This document shows positions 35,808-45,006 of a stretch of DNA of 62,619 bases, one piece after another. Position 1 is the first letter of the stretch. Each line of letters begins with the position of its first letter. Origin of the DNA: JALYXS01 sp051003795 (lineage in GTDB: Bacteria > Acidobacteriota > Terriglobia > Bryobacterales > Bryobacteraceae); NCBI GenBank assembly GCA_051003795.1, contig JBPCKZ010000064.1:1-62619 (forward strand), in the 5' to 3' direction. The notes under the pieces were generated by a model. The model was not told where the DNA came from. It did not search any database and saw only the letters and a list, made by a program, of their open reading frames with translations. A program made the position numbers and the translations under genes.

Positions 35808-36040
35808 TTAGGCCAGTCCGTTTCTAATTTCCCCTTTCAAACCGTGCATGCCGTTTTTCACGGTGCCCATCAACTTGTGCAGTCCCATCCCGTAAAGCTG
35901 ATCGCCGGTGAATGGGGGTCGTTTCGTCGCTCGCTGCCCGCCGTGCCGATGTTGCCAGCGCCGCAGACTCTTCACCACGAACCCGTCCATCTTGTTGAAC
36001 TCCCGGTCGGCATTCCCCGTCCGGAAATAGTGGAAACTAT
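35808..36040 (-). mobile_element. Remnant of a group II intron-encoded maturase
   Basis: The tail fused to the Crp fragment reads like the maturase/C-terminal end of an intron-encoded reverse transcriptase (RRWQHRHGGQRATKRPPFTG, GMGLHKLMGTVK). Part of the usual sequence between MGTVK and MHGLKG is missing. Only 26 bases separate it from the next gene, so the intron RNA domains V and VI are absent; it is a dead remnant. The junction with the Crp sequence lies between about 36030 and 36150. Confidence 0.6.
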
Positions 36041-36626
36041 CCGGTGGCGGACGCTGCTTATCGGCACAGTCCGCGTCTGACAAGGGCGATCCACGATTAC
36101 TTTCTTGCCAAATCCGTCGATCTCGTCCGCCCCGGCGGCATCGTCCCAACCGCTCGGAAAACCGGATGAGCGTGCGCGCCAACCTTCGCGCGATGTTATC
36201 GACCGAGAAACTTTCAATGCGCAATCCGAAATCCATCGAGCGCTGCACCAAGAGCTGCAGCAATGCCACCGCAAGCCGCGGACGTTTTTGCACCACTTCC
36301 TCGATCTCCGCCGTGGTCCAGGTCATTACTTTCGTGTTCTCGAGCGCGATCGCGACTTCATTGCGAGCGGGAAGGTTCAGGAACGCCGACTCGCCAAAAA
36401 ACTCGTCCGGTTGATATATGTCGACTACAACCTGCCGTCCATCGTCCGCCAGCCGGCATACCTTCACCTTGCCGTCGATCACAAGATAAATGCTGTTGGA
36501 GGGCTGATCCCGACTATAAACCGCCTGGCCTTTCTTGCAGTCCAAAATAGTGGAGCATGGTAAATGCGCCAGAGGATCTTCCAAAACTTGTGATGTTGAT
36601 GCAGCCGTTGTGGATGGGGTCGCCAT
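35808..36626 (-). CDS. Crp/Fnr-type regulator truncated and fused to a group II intron maturase tail
   Basis: 272 residues from the ATG at 36626 (GAAGGAC 8 bases upstream). Residues about 25-165 are a cyclic-nucleotide-binding fold (YSRDQPSNSIYLVIDGKVKV, DEFFGESAFL) followed by the dimer helix (FSVDNIARRLARTLIRFSERLG). Where the winged helix-turn-helix should start, the sequence changes to one resembling the C-terminal end of a group II intron reverse transcriptase (YFRTGNADREFNKMDGFVVK, LYGMGLHKLMGTVK), with internal losses, ending MHGLKGEIRNGLA. With the DNA-binding domain gone it cannot act as a normal regulator; it is probably a pseudogene or makes a dead dimer partner. Confidence 0.75.
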   Translation of the reverse strand: MATPSTTAASTSQVLEDPLAHLPCSTILDCKKGQAVYSRDQPSNSIYLVIDGKVKVCRLADDGRQVVVDIYQPDEFFGESAFLNLPARNEVAIALENTKVMTWTTAEIEEVVQKRPRLAVALLQLLVQRSMDFGLRIESFSVDNIARRLARTLIRFSERLGRCRRGGRDRRIWQESNRGSPLSDADCADKQRPPPDSFHYFRTGNADREFNKMDGFVVKSLRRWQHRHGGQRATKRPPFTGDQLYGMGLHKLMGTVKNGMHGLKGEIRNGLA

Positions 36627-36871
36627 GTTTTGTCCTTCGAAGGGTTCAAGGTTGCCGTCCACAGATTCTGCAATGGCGGTCCTCGCAAACTTGATAAATC
36701 TTAATGATGCACGTGCCATACCGGGAGATACCAAATGGGCCTAGTCACATCAGATATTTTGTTTACAATGGTATACGAAAATTTACCTACGTCCAAGCTT
36801 ACAAGGGTTTTCCCGAGGAAATGTAATTTCTAGCACGTAAAAATTCTACCCTGTTCGGCATATACAAGTAA

Positions 36872-39511
36872 ATGGCGCTTTTGTGTTTTTTCTTGGCCGT
36901 GCGACTGGCAGGCGCGGAATACGCCGCGCCCGCCGGAGAACGCCCCGCGCTAACACGCCCCGGTGCCCCAAGCATCATCCCAGGTGGACGGATACTTGCG
37001 CCCGTGGGGCGCCAATTCACCACAGGCCCTGGACCATTCGGCCTCGCCATTAGCCCGGCCGGAAAGACAATCGCCACTTCAAATTTGGGACCGGAGCGCC
37101 TTTCGGTAACCGTTTTGGAGCCGGTTCGAAAGGGCGCATGGGCGGTCCGCAATCTGGTGCTCGATTCGAAACCAGGCGGCGATGACGATCGTTGGCGCGG
37201 AGTCTTTATGGGATTGGCGTTCTCGGGCGAAAAGGCGGTCTACGCGTCCGAAGGCGAATCGGGGCGCGTTCGCCTGGTGGATCTTTCGACGGGCGCTCGC
37301 CGCAAGCTGTTCGACCTCAATCAAGGCGGATTCGCGGACAGCTTCACGGGCGACCTCGCCCAAGATCCCGAACGCGGGCTTCTTTATGTTCTGGACCAGG
37401 CGAATTTCCGCATGGTGGTTCTCGATACGCGTAGAAATCGTATCCTGTCCTCGGTCCCAGTGGGCCGTCTGCCGTTCGCGATCGCGCTTTCGCCCGACAG
37501 GCGCAGAGCGTACGTCACAAACCTCGGAATGTTTCAATATCGCGGCATTCCGGGCGCCCGCGCGGACAACGCCCGCGAGACAGGGCTGGCTTTTCCGGCT
37601 TTCGGCTTTCCGTCCGCCGAAGCGGAACACGGGGCCAAGCGGAAAACCGCGGCGGGCGAGGTGGACGTTCCCGGCCTCGGCGATCCGAACGCGCCGGAGT
37701 CCAATTCGCTGACGGTGGTCGATTTGGATAATCCGGCGGCCCCGCGCGTGGAAGCGTTCCTGCACACGGGAGCGCCGTTCGGAAACGGCAGCGATGGGGG
37801 CAGCGCGCCTTCGGCAGTGCTGGCCGCCGCCGGGCGCGTGTTCGTTTCCAACGCGCATGACGATTCGGTCACCGTTATCGACGCCAAGACCAACGCCGTC
37901 ACTGGCGAGATTGGCCTTCGCGTACCGGGTTTGGATGGGTTGCGCGGAGTTCTCCCCCTGGGACTCGCCTATGTCGAGGCGGAAGATTGGCTCCTGGTGG
38001 CGGAGGCCGGAATCAATGCCATCGGCGTAATCGACCTTAAGAGCATGCGGGCGATCGGACATATTCCGGCGGATTGGTTTCCAACCCGGGTGGCCTTCCG
38101 GGACGGTGCCGTGTACGTCGCCAACGCCCGCGGGCATGGGACGGGGCCGAATCTGCCGGGGCGGTTCCCGCTTGCCAATTCGGGCGAATCAGGGGACGAC
38201 CTGGCAAACGTGTTGCGGCGCGGAACGTTGACGACGTTCGCTTTGCCTTCGCGCCAGGAGTTGCCGAAGTTAACCGGAACCGTTCTCGTTGCCAATGGAT
38301 TAATTCCCAAAAACGGGCCCGCGAGCCCCTCGATTCCGGTGAAACATGTGGTGCTGATCGTGAAAGAGAACCGCACTTTCGACGAGATGTTCGGCGATCT
38401 GCAAAGAGTTGCGAACGGAGTGGTTGCGGGCGCTCCGCCGCTCGCCCGGTTCGGACATTCGGGTTACGCGGACGGCGAAATGAAGCGGCTTAGCTTGCAG
38501 GACGTCAACGTTACGCCCAATCACCGCGCCCTGGCCGCCCGATTCGCCTTCAGCGATAATTTCTATGCCGATTCGGATGTCAGCGTCGATGGACACCATT
38601 GGCTGACCGGCGCTTATCCAGATGCCTGGACCGAAAGTTCGCTCATGGCGGGCTACGTCCAGCAGAAGCAGTTTCGTTTTCCGACTACGGCTCCAGGTAG
38701 GCTATCGTTCGCTCAGACCGATTCTTCCGTCCATCCCGAAGAGCAGGGCGAAGGCGGCACCATATGGCATCACTTCGAGCGGCACGGGATTCCATTCCGG
38801 AACTTTGGCGAAGGTTTTGAACTGGCCGGCGTGAATGAAGACGAAGGTCTCGAGCCGACCGGCGCGCGATACCTCACGAACGTTCCGATGCCCGATCCGC
38901 TGTACCGCAACACGTCGCGCGAGTATCCGGGGTTTAACATGAATATCCCCGACCAGTTTCGCGCGAGCCGATTTATCCGCGAGATCGAAGAAAGGTACGG
39001 GAAGGGCGGGGAGCCGTTTCCCGGTTTTGTGTTTATCCACCTGCCGAACGATCACATCGCCAAGGCGCGGCCGGAGGATGGATACCCGTATGCGGCGTCG
39101 TTCGTGGCCGACAACGATTATGCGCTCGGGCGCATCGTCGAGTACTTGTCGCATTCTCCGTGGTGGCGGGAGATGGCGATCTTCGTCACCGAAGACGATG
39201 CGCAGGGCGGGCGCGATCATATCGATTCCCACCGCACGGTGCTGCTTGAAATCGGACCGTATTTCCGCAAGAACTATGTATCGCACCGGAATTCGAGCTT
39301 TCCGGGGCTGTTGAAGACGATCTTCGGGATTTTAGGATTGCCGCCGTTGAATCTGTTCGACGCCTGCGCTTCGGACCTGAGCGACAGCTTTACGCGCGAA
39401 CCGGATTTCGAACCGTACACCCTGGAGCCGGAAGACAAGCGTCTGTTCGACCCGGCGGCGGCGAGGGAGCCGCTGGATCCGAAGCCCTCGCCGCGGATGG
39501 ACCGGCCCTAG
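36872..39511 (+). CDS. YncE-like beta-propeller fused to a phosphoesterase (phospholipase C/acid phosphatase type)
   Basis: 879 residues with a short signal peptide (MALLCFFLAVRLAGA). The first half is a WD/YVTN-type propeller with repeats such as GPFGLAISPAGKTIATSN, LPFAIALSPDRRRAYVTN and DSVTVIDAKTNAVTGEI. The second half (from about 490) starts HVVLIVKENRTFDEMFGD, the metal-site start of PF04185 phosphoesterases, and continues with DNFYADSDVSVDGHHW and FVTEDDAQGGRDHIDSHRT. Such enzymes cleave phosphate esters in the periplasm or outside; the propeller may bind substrate. Bifunctional proteins of this layout are known in many bacteria; substrate unknown. Confidence 0.88.
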   Translation: MALLCFFLAVRLAGAEYAAPAGERPALTRPGAPSIIPGGRILAPVGRQFTTGPGPFGLAISPAGKTIATSNLGPERLSVTVLEPVRKGAWAVRNLVLDSKPGGDDDRWRGVFMGLAFSGEKAVYASEGESGRVRLVDLSTGARRKLFDLNQGGFADSFTGDLAQDPERGLLYVLDQANFRMVVLDTRRNRILSSVPVGRLPFAIALSPDRRRAYVTNLGMFQYRGIPGARADNARETGLAFPAFGFPSAEAEHGAKRKTAAGEVDVPGLGDPNAPESNSLTVVDLDNPAAPRVEAFLHTGAPFGNGSDGGSAPSAVLAAAGRVFVSNAHDDSVTVIDAKTNAVTGEIGLRVPGLDGLRGVLPLGLAYVEAEDWLLVAEAGINAIGVIDLKSMRAIGHIPADWFPTRVAFRDGAVYVANARGHGTGPNLPGRFPLANSGESGDDLANVLRRGTLTTFALPSRQELPKLTGTVLVANGLIPKNGPASPSIPVKHVVLIVKENRTFDEMFGDLQRVANGVVAGAPPLARFGHSGYADGEMKRLSLQDVNVTPNHRALAARFAFSDNFYADSDVSVDGHHWLTGAYPDAWTESSLMAGYVQQKQFRFPTTAPGRLSFAQTDSSVHPEEQGEGGTIWHHFERHGIPFRNFGEGFELAGVNEDEGLEPTGARYLTNVPMPDPLYRNTSREYPGFNMNIPDQFRASRFIREIEERYGKGGEPFPGFVFIHLPNDHIAKARPEDGYPYAASFVADNDYALGRIVEYLSHSPWWREMAIFVTEDDAQGGRDHIDSHRTVLLEIGPYFRKNYVSHRNSSFPGLLKTIFGILGLPPLNLFDACASDLSDSFTREPDFEPYTLEPEDKRLFDPAAAREPLDPKPSPRMDRP

Positions 39512-39547
39512 CTCAATTCCTCACCCGCCGGAAGATTAAGATGGACT

Positions 39548-41629
39548 GTGGCAATCGCTAAAGACCGGGAACCCGATACTCTCGGCCTATTCTCCGATCA
39601 AGTCCCCACCGGCAATCTTACCGTCTTCAAAGCCGAACTGCTCGATTGCGAACAAATTGGATGGGCGGACTTGTTCGCAGGATTCACGTCCCTAAAAGCC
39701 ATCACGTTTTCGAGCAGCCTTGAGTTCCTGATCCGCCTCGTCCCGCAATTTACCGACGCCGAGATCGTCTTCGGCTCCGAGCGAATCCTCTCGAAAGAGC
39801 ATTTGGCGCTGACCCAAGCCAGCCAAATCGTGGAATCGTACGGATTCGGCGATGCGCTCGCCGATCAAAAAATCTTCACCGAAGCCCTGGCCCAGTATCT
39901 TGGCAAGCACAACCAGGGAAAACACGGCCAGGGGCTGCTCGAACGGGTTCTGGATGGCACGCTCCGGTTCCGTCTTCTCCGCAAGCGGCCGAGCCACGAA
40001 AAACTATATCTGCTTTCCGGGGACGAAGGGTATCGCGTGGTAACCGGCTCGGCGAATCTAAGCGCGCAAGCATTCGAAGGCCGTCAGCAGGAGATCTACG
40101 TCAGCTTCGAAGGCAAGCGCGCATGGACCGTTTTCGAAGACTATTATCGGCGCGATTGGGCCGAGAGCGCTCCGGTCGACGCGGATCTCATCGTGCTCGC
40201 GAGCCCCAATGGCGCGGCTCCCATCGCCCGCACGGCGGCGATCGATCTTGACGATACGCCAATCGCGCGCGTCCTCAAGGCGGGCGTGGTGATTCGCGAA
40301 GAGCCGGCCCGGGCTTCAAACGGCGAATTCTCCGCCACGGCTTTGCGCGAAGCCGAAAAACTCGGCATGGAACTGCGCGATCTCTCGCTGCCGAAATCGC
40401 GGACGGGGCAAACGGTCATCGACGCGGGCGCGCTCGTGAAAGCCATCCGGCAGCATCAGGCGCGCCCCGTTTCGGAGCCGTCCGAAGATCGCGTGCCCCG
40501 GGCCCAGGTTCTTTTTCCAGCCGGACAAGCGATCCTGAACGGAGCGCCCTGGCTTTCGCTCGAAGACACTATTCCGCGGGAAGCGGTTCGCAAGGACGCG
40601 CAACTGATCGCCGATTACATTCAAAGCTTCTCCGCGTTTTTCGGCGATGCCGAGGGAGCGATTGACGCCTATTGGGCGTTCCTCGTTTGGCTCTATAGCT
40701 CGCCCGCCGCTCCGTACTTGCGCCAGGCGGCAATCCCGGTGGGCATCGATCCCTGGGTGTATCCGGTTTACGCGGTGCTCTACGGCCGTTCGAGCGGCGG
40801 GAAGACTCTGTTCACGCGCATGGCCGCGCGCTCCATGTTCGGCGTCGAGAAGATGATTCGCAGCGGCCTGTTCACGGCGATCCGCGCGCTCGGCTTCCGC
40901 GATAAACTCGGCGCCGTGCCGCTGCTTGTAGACGATGTTACGCGCGACAAGTTCGCCGAGCATGTGCCGAATCTGGTGCGCATGGATCAAGAGCGCGCCG
41001 AGTGCTACGCGCCCATTGTGATCACGACGAATAAAGACGTGACGGCGATTCCAGCGGATGTGAGCAAACGCATGGTCACCTGCCACATCGACGCGGCTAT
41101 TCCCGAGAACCGCTCGGTAACGGGCCAGATTGCGCGGCGCGTCACGAAAGAGATCGGCACGGCGCTATTCCGCGCGTATCTTCTGCGCATGATTCCGAAA
41201 GTGCGCTCCATGCGGGCATCGATCGACGAAGGCCGGCCCGGTTTTCCCGATCTGCTCGAAGCTTCTTCGGAAACCCTCCGCGGCATTTTCGAGGAGTATC
41301 TGGGCGCCGCGCCGGGCTGGGCGCGTCCGCTGTCATTCCAGGATTATTTCGGAATCCGCCATCGAAAATTCTCGGAGCAGCTCGCGGCAATGCTGGCCGA
41401 ATCCGAAGAGCGGCTCGTCGTAAACCGGAAGACTCGCGAAATTTCGATCAACTTCGGAGGCGACACGAATCAAGCCAACCAATTCGCGAAAACGGTTCCC
41501 GATTTCGTGCTGAAGGGCCGCTTCGCCGATACGGTGCGGCTCGATCTGGACGCCGTGGAGAAAGAAATGGGCATAGAAGTCAACGCCCAGCGTGGATTTT
41601 GGAAGCGGTTGCTCGGGCGCGGCTTCTAG
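39548..41629 (+). CDS. Phospholipase-D-like nuclease fused to a P-loop (helicase-like) ATPase
   Basis: 693 residues, GTG start with a weak GGAAGA upstream. Residues about 20-200 form a phospholipase-D-type domain with one HxK motif (HEK, 150-152) followed by GSAN (167-170); a single HKD implies a homodimeric active site, as in Nuc and NgoFVII-type nucleases. Residues about 400-560 form an ATPase: Walker A GRSSGGKT (413-420), Walker B LLVDD (459-463), and a sensor-like ITTN (493-496), closest in look to superfamily 3/D5-type helicases. A DNA-processing or defense role is likely, inferred from domains only. PgeF follows with no gap. I cannot match this fusion to a named system. Confidence 0.75.
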   Translation: MAIAKDREPDTLGLFSDQVPTGNLTVFKAELLDCEQIGWADLFAGFTSLKAITFSSSLEFLIRLVPQFTDAEIVFGSERILSKEHLALTQASQIVESYGFGDALADQKIFTEALAQYLGKHNQGKHGQGLLERVLDGTLRFRLLRKRPSHEKLYLLSGDEGYRVVTGSANLSAQAFEGRQQEIYVSFEGKRAWTVFEDYYRRDWAESAPVDADLIVLASPNGAAPIARTAAIDLDDTPIARVLKAGVVIREEPARASNGEFSATALREAEKLGMELRDLSLPKSRTGQTVIDAGALVKAIRQHQARPVSEPSEDRVPRAQVLFPAGQAILNGAPWLSLEDTIPREAVRKDAQLIADYIQSFSAFFGDAEGAIDAYWAFLVWLYSSPAAPYLRQAAIPVGIDPWVYPVYAVLYGRSSGGKTLFTRMAARSMFGVEKMIRSGLFTAIRALGFRDKLGAVPLLVDDVTRDKFAEHVPNLVRMDQERAECYAPIVITTNKDVTAIPADVSKRMVTCHIDAAIPENRSVTGQIARRVTKEIGTALFRAYLLRMIPKVRSMRASIDEGRPGFPDLLEASSETLRGIFEEYLGAAPGWARPLSFQDYFGIRHRKFSEQLAAMLAESEERLVVNRKTREISINFGGDTNQANQFAKTVPDFVLKGRFADTVRLDLDAVEKEMGIEVNAQRGFWKRLLGRGF

Positions 41630-42286
41630 GTGGAATCGTTTTACAAGAAGGACGGCGTCTATCGCGCGCCGGCTCTCGACCAATTTCCGTGGCTGGGGCA
41701 CGGATTTGGAACGCGGCACTCGACGCCGCCTGAAAAAGCCGCCATCCTGAAACAAGTACACTCGTCGAAGGTCGTTCATGCCGAAGGCCGCACCGGCGAT
41801 GCCGGCGAGGCCGACGCTCTGATCGACAACTCGGCTGGCAGCGTTCTCGCAATCAAGACCGCCGACTGCGTGCCCATCCTGCTGGTCGATCCCGAACACC
41901 GGGCGATCGCGGCGGTACACGCCGGATGGCGCGGGACGGCTGGAAAGATCGTGGACGAAACCATTCGCCAAATGAAGCGGCGCTTCGACACAAATCCCGG
42001 CGGCTTACATGCTGCCATCGGGCCGGGAATTGGTGAATGCTGCTTCGAGGTGGGACCGGATGTGGCGCTCGAGTTAATTGGAAAGCGCGAGCGCGCCCAC
42101 GTCGACTTGGCCGGCATCAATTGGAACCAGCTCTCGAAAGCCGGGCTCAACCAAACCCGGATCTATTCCGCCGGAATGTGCACGGTTTGCCTCGCCGATG
42201 AGTTTTTCTCTTACCGGCGGGAGCGCGAACAGGCCGGGCGGATGATCTCGTACGTGCAAATTTGCCACCCGGCTGCTCTAGGGTGA
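41630..42286 (+). CDS. pgeF: PgeF-type multicopper-like (laccase-domain) protein
   Basis: 218 residues, GTG start directly after the previous stop. Conserved motifs of the DUF152 family are present: QVHSSKV, IKTADCVPILLVD, AVHAGWRGT and GPGIGECCFEVG, supplying the His/Cys metal site. In E. coli the homologue (YfiH) removes wrongly inserted residues from cell-wall precursors; other members have purine nucleoside phosphorylase activity. It is at the shorter end of the family (usually 230-260). It probably shares a transcript with the upstream nuclease-ATPase gene, but no functional link is known. Confidence 0.88.
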   Translation: MESFYKKDGVYRAPALDQFPWLGHGFGTRHSTPPEKAAILKQVHSSKVVHAEGRTGDAGEADALIDNSAGSVLAIKTADCVPILLVDPEHRAIAAVHAGWRGTAGKIVDETIRQMKRRFDTNPGGLHAAIGPGIGECCFEVGPDVALELIGKRERAHVDLAGINWNQLSKAGLNQTRIYSAGMCTVCLADEFFSYRREREQAGRMISYVQICHPAALG

Positions 42287-42299
42287 ACGCTGCGTCAGT

Positions 42300-42707
42300 C
42301 GAGAGTGCCTCTATCTCGAGATGTCTTCGCAGATCGGCAGAGTAAGCCTTTCCGTATTGCCGGAACCGATACTGTTGACACAGTACCTGCAGATGTTCCC
42401 GTCGGGTCTGGTCGCGTCCCGCGTATTCGCAAACCTCAATAGCGTCGGCGCCCAACTGCTCGGCGACAAATTCGACCAGATTTGCTGCAGGGATCTCGTC
42501 GGACCCCAACGGCCATCCGGGATATCGCAGGACGCACAACTGAATCGCAAATCCCAGACGGTTGTGCTCCCGACGCCGCGCGTTGATGATCCGAATATCC
42601 CCCTCACTAAGAAGCCAGTGGCGGACCATCTCCCGGCGCGGGAGCAAATGATGACCGGTTAATAATTTTCGTCGTTGTTGCTCGGTGAGTTGGCGGGGCG
42701 CTGACAT
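42300..42707 (-). pseudogene. N-terminal fragment of a Tn3-family transposase (TnpA)
   Basis: From the ATG at 42707 the frame reads as the DUF4158 N-terminal domain of Tn3-type transposases (MSAPRQLTEQQRRKLL, RREHNRLGFAIQLCVLRYPG, then AGRDQTRREHLQVLCQQYRF) for about 130 of the usual ~1000 residues, and then runs into the end of pgeF. The rest of the transposase is missing, so this is dead. Confidence 0.8.
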
Positions 42708-42710
42708 TCT

Positions 42711-42732
42711 CAAAGGGTAGTGACACCCTTTG
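42711..42732. repeat. Perfect 8-bp inverted repeat upstream of the Tn3 fragment
   Basis: CAAAGGGT, then six bases, then ACCCTTTG, starting four bases before the truncated transposase start. It could be an operator or recombinase site left from the transposon; it has no T run on either side that would make it a terminator. Confidence 0.4.
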
Positions 42733-42794
42733 CGGCTTGCAGAAAGATCGTCCTAAAGCTTGCGGAAAGCTAGAAGGCTTAGCGTGCTATTTTT

Positions 42795-42898
42795 GCCAAT
42801 TGGTCCGGTCTGGCCAAATACGGCGACGCCGTGCGCCAGTTCACGGATGCCTATGGGCTGGAGAAGAGCGTTAACTACTTCCGCAGCGCTGTGCGGAT
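42795..42898 (+). pseudogene. Scrap of a mutator/IS256-like transposase
   Basis: A short frame reads ANWSGLAKYGDAVRQFTDAY followed by GLEKSVN, resembling the helix before the catalytic region of mutator-type transposases (a stretch ending in EKS). It has no start and breaks down at the end of the next gene. The family call rests on about 30 residues. Confidence 0.35.
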
Positions 42899-43168
42899 GA
42901 TGGTCGCGTTGACCTTGCCCGCGTCAATGTTGTAATCGAGCTGCACTGCCACGTTACGGTCGAAGGCATCTCGTAACAAGTCGAGCATCCCGGCGCGCGC
43001 GGGACGGTTATTATCGTTGCGCAACTGGAACCCGAATCCGTTCTTCGGCATGTTATCCAGCAGGCATACCACCTCTACGTCAAGGTGGTCGCTTGGAGGC
43101 CCATAGCCAGCGCCCACGTCCTGGACGAGCAAAAAGGTCACTTTTCCTGAAGTTTGAAGCAGTGCCAT
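42875..43168 (-). CDS. Small protein equal to the C-terminal domain of the neighbouring BNR protein
   Basis: 97 residues, clearly related along its whole length to the last ~95 residues of the adjacent upstream gene (both have TFLLVQ-VGAG-GPP, LDVEVV, GFGFQLR, GML-LLR), at roughly half identity by eye. No signal peptide. I do not recognise the domain. It starts 8 bases after the stop of its larger relative, with AGGAG in the gap, so the two are one transcript. It probably arose by tandem duplication. Confidence 0.7.
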   Translation of the reverse strand: MALLQTSGKVTFLLVQDVGAGYGPPSDHLDVEVVCLLDNMPKNGFGFQLRNDNNRPARAGMLDLLRDAFDRNVAVQLDYNIDAGKVNATIIRTALRK

Positions 43169-43176
43169 AAGTCTCC

Positions 43177-44940
43177 TTAGGGGATTTCCGCGACCCGCAG
43201 AATGCTGCCATTGCGAAGTCCCGTTTTGGTGTAGTCGACGGTGACCCGTCCGTTCCGTGCAAATACGTTGCGTAAGAGGCCGAGCATCCCGTGCCGTGTC
43301 TCCTCCTCCGAGTCGGCGCGGAGCTGAAACCCGAAGCCGCGGCCTGGGAGCGTGTCTAGCGTTATGACCACTTCGACATCGAGAAGGTCCTTGGGGGGTC
43401 CAAAGCCAGCTCCTACTTCTTGCACGAGCAAGAAAGTGATTACACCTTGAGCCTGAGCCAGTGTCCCGATCGGCCAGTCGGTGTACACTTCATATGCGCT
43501 GCGGCCGAAGGTTGTCGCTCGCATCACGCCGCTCGTGGGATGAACTTCTAGATGCGTCACGTTCGCGAGTGGTAGACCGTCATTGTAGCTGTCCCAGGTC
43601 CACGTCCCGCCCTGGTTTGGCGACACGCCTCGATAAACGCCGCGGTCGGTGCCCACGTAGATCGTCAACGGCGCTATGCGGTCAACGGCGATTGTTTTTG
43701 CTTCAAGTCCGGTTGGCAAGTTTGATGTGATGTCGTTTCCGGCGAACCCTGATGGGCCTCTAACCAGTCGAAATACGCGCCCTTGGCCTGCTGGACCGCC
43801 GCCTCCGCATGTGACAAAGGCGATTCCAATATTAACGGGATCAATGAGGAGATCGGAGGCTGGCGTCCCACTTGGGTGAGCCCATACTTCTGTCCCGTCA
43901 GGGACGACAAACAATCGTCCTTGGTCGGACGCCGCGTAGTAAAGGCCGTTAGAGGGGTCGACGGCCGAACGTCTGACGGAACCAGCCGGGGGCGTGAAGA
44001 TCGCTGTCCAGTCGGAGCCGGAGTTAACGGATTGCCAAAGCGACTGGCAGGAGGCGAGCAGCGTTGCAGGGTGGTTGGGGTGGAGCTGCCAGTGAGGAGC
44101 GACAAAGTCGGTGGCCGAGCTGGTGGTGACACAGGTACCGCTCGGCAAGCCGGCACCGATGGGGGACCACGACCCAGGCGCACCGCCGTTGGCGGAGCGG
44201 ATGATCGAGTTGATGTCCTGGTCCATCGCGTAGAACACCTGCGCGTTCGTTGGATCGATGGCGACCGTCCCGCCATCCCCACCCTGAATCTCATTCCAGA
44301 CGGTGCTGCTGCTGTCGTACTTGATAGTGCCGTTGTCCTGCGTGCCGCCAATCATTAGACGTGAATCGGTAGCCGCGAGCGCTCCGTCGTAAAACTCGAC
44401 GTTGGCGATGCCCGTGCCTATCTGTGCCCAGTTGCTACCGTCGTCCGGTGAGCGGAACAGGCCGTTGTCGCGCCCCAGGTAGATCACGCTTGGCGCGATT
44501 GGGTCGAGCGCAAACTTTTGGCATTCGTGAGAGTCGCCAATTGGCGGGGCGAAACTGACGCCACCGTCGGTGGACCGGAGGAATTGCGCGCTCAGGACGT
44601 AGACAATCGACGGGTTCGACGGATCGACCCCCATCCCCGGGTTATAGATGGAACTCGCCGCCGTAAAACTGAGAGAGAAGGTGGCGCCATCGGCGGAACG
44701 AAAGACCCGAAACGGGGACCCGCTCAGGCCGGCGTAGATCGTCGTCGGGACATTTCGACATAGCGCGAGCGATATCCGAGTGAATTCACTGGCCGGGAGC
44801 CCAGGCAGCTTCGTCCACGCGGAGTCGCCGGTGGCGCCGCCGGTGGATGTCTTGTAGACGCCGTCACTCTGCACGCTCGCATATAGCGTGGCCGGGTTGG
44901 ACGGATCCATCACCAGATCGTTGACGATTCCTGTCTTCAC
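43177..44940 (-). CDS. BNR/sortilin-like beta-propeller protein, main part after an in-frame stop
   Basis: The propeller shows repeated Asp-box-like turns (STDGGVSFAPP, SPDDGSNWAQIG, SVNSGSDWTAIF) between units of about 45 residues, and ends with the ~95-residue domain shared with the next gene. It continues in exactly the same frame from the gene at 45007-45381; only TAA at 45007-45009 separates them, and LIDPATP resumes directly as RLYLTGSNGIFRSDN. So the ancestral protein was about 734 residues. A GTG at 44940 could reinitiate translation, but no good ribosome-binding site is visible. Ligand or substrate unknown. Confidence 0.7.
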   Translation of the reverse strand: MKTGIVNDLVMDPSNPATLYASVQSDGVYKTSTGGATGDSAWTKLPGLPASEFTRISLALCRNVPTTIYAGLSGSPFRVFRSADGATFSLSFTAASSIYNPGMGVDPSNPSIVYVLSAQFLRSTDGGVSFAPPIGDSHECQKFALDPIAPSVIYLGRDNGLFRSPDDGSNWAQIGTGIANVEFYDGALAATDSRLMIGGTQDNGTIKYDSSSTVWNEIQGGDGGTVAIDPTNAQVFYAMDQDINSIIRSANGGAPGSWSPIGAGLPSGTCVTTSSATDFVAPHWQLHPNHPATLLASCQSLWQSVNSGSDWTAIFTPPAGSVRRSAVDPSNGLYYAASDQGRLFVVPDGTEVWAHPSGTPASDLLIDPVNIGIAFVTCGGGGPAGQGRVFRLVRGPSGFAGNDITSNLPTGLEAKTIAVDRIAPLTIYVGTDRGVYRGVSPNQGGTWTWDSYNDGLPLANVTHLEVHPTSGVMRATTFGRSAYEVYTDWPIGTLAQAQGVITFLLVQEVGAGFGPPKDLLDVEVVITLDTLPGRGFGFQLRADSEEETRHGMLGLLRNVFARNGRVTVDYTKTGLRNGSILRVAEIP

Positions 44941-45006
44941 TTGCGTCCAGTTTGCGCCGGAATTGTCGGAGCGGAAGATGCCGTTGGAACCCGTCAGGTA
45001 AAGTCG

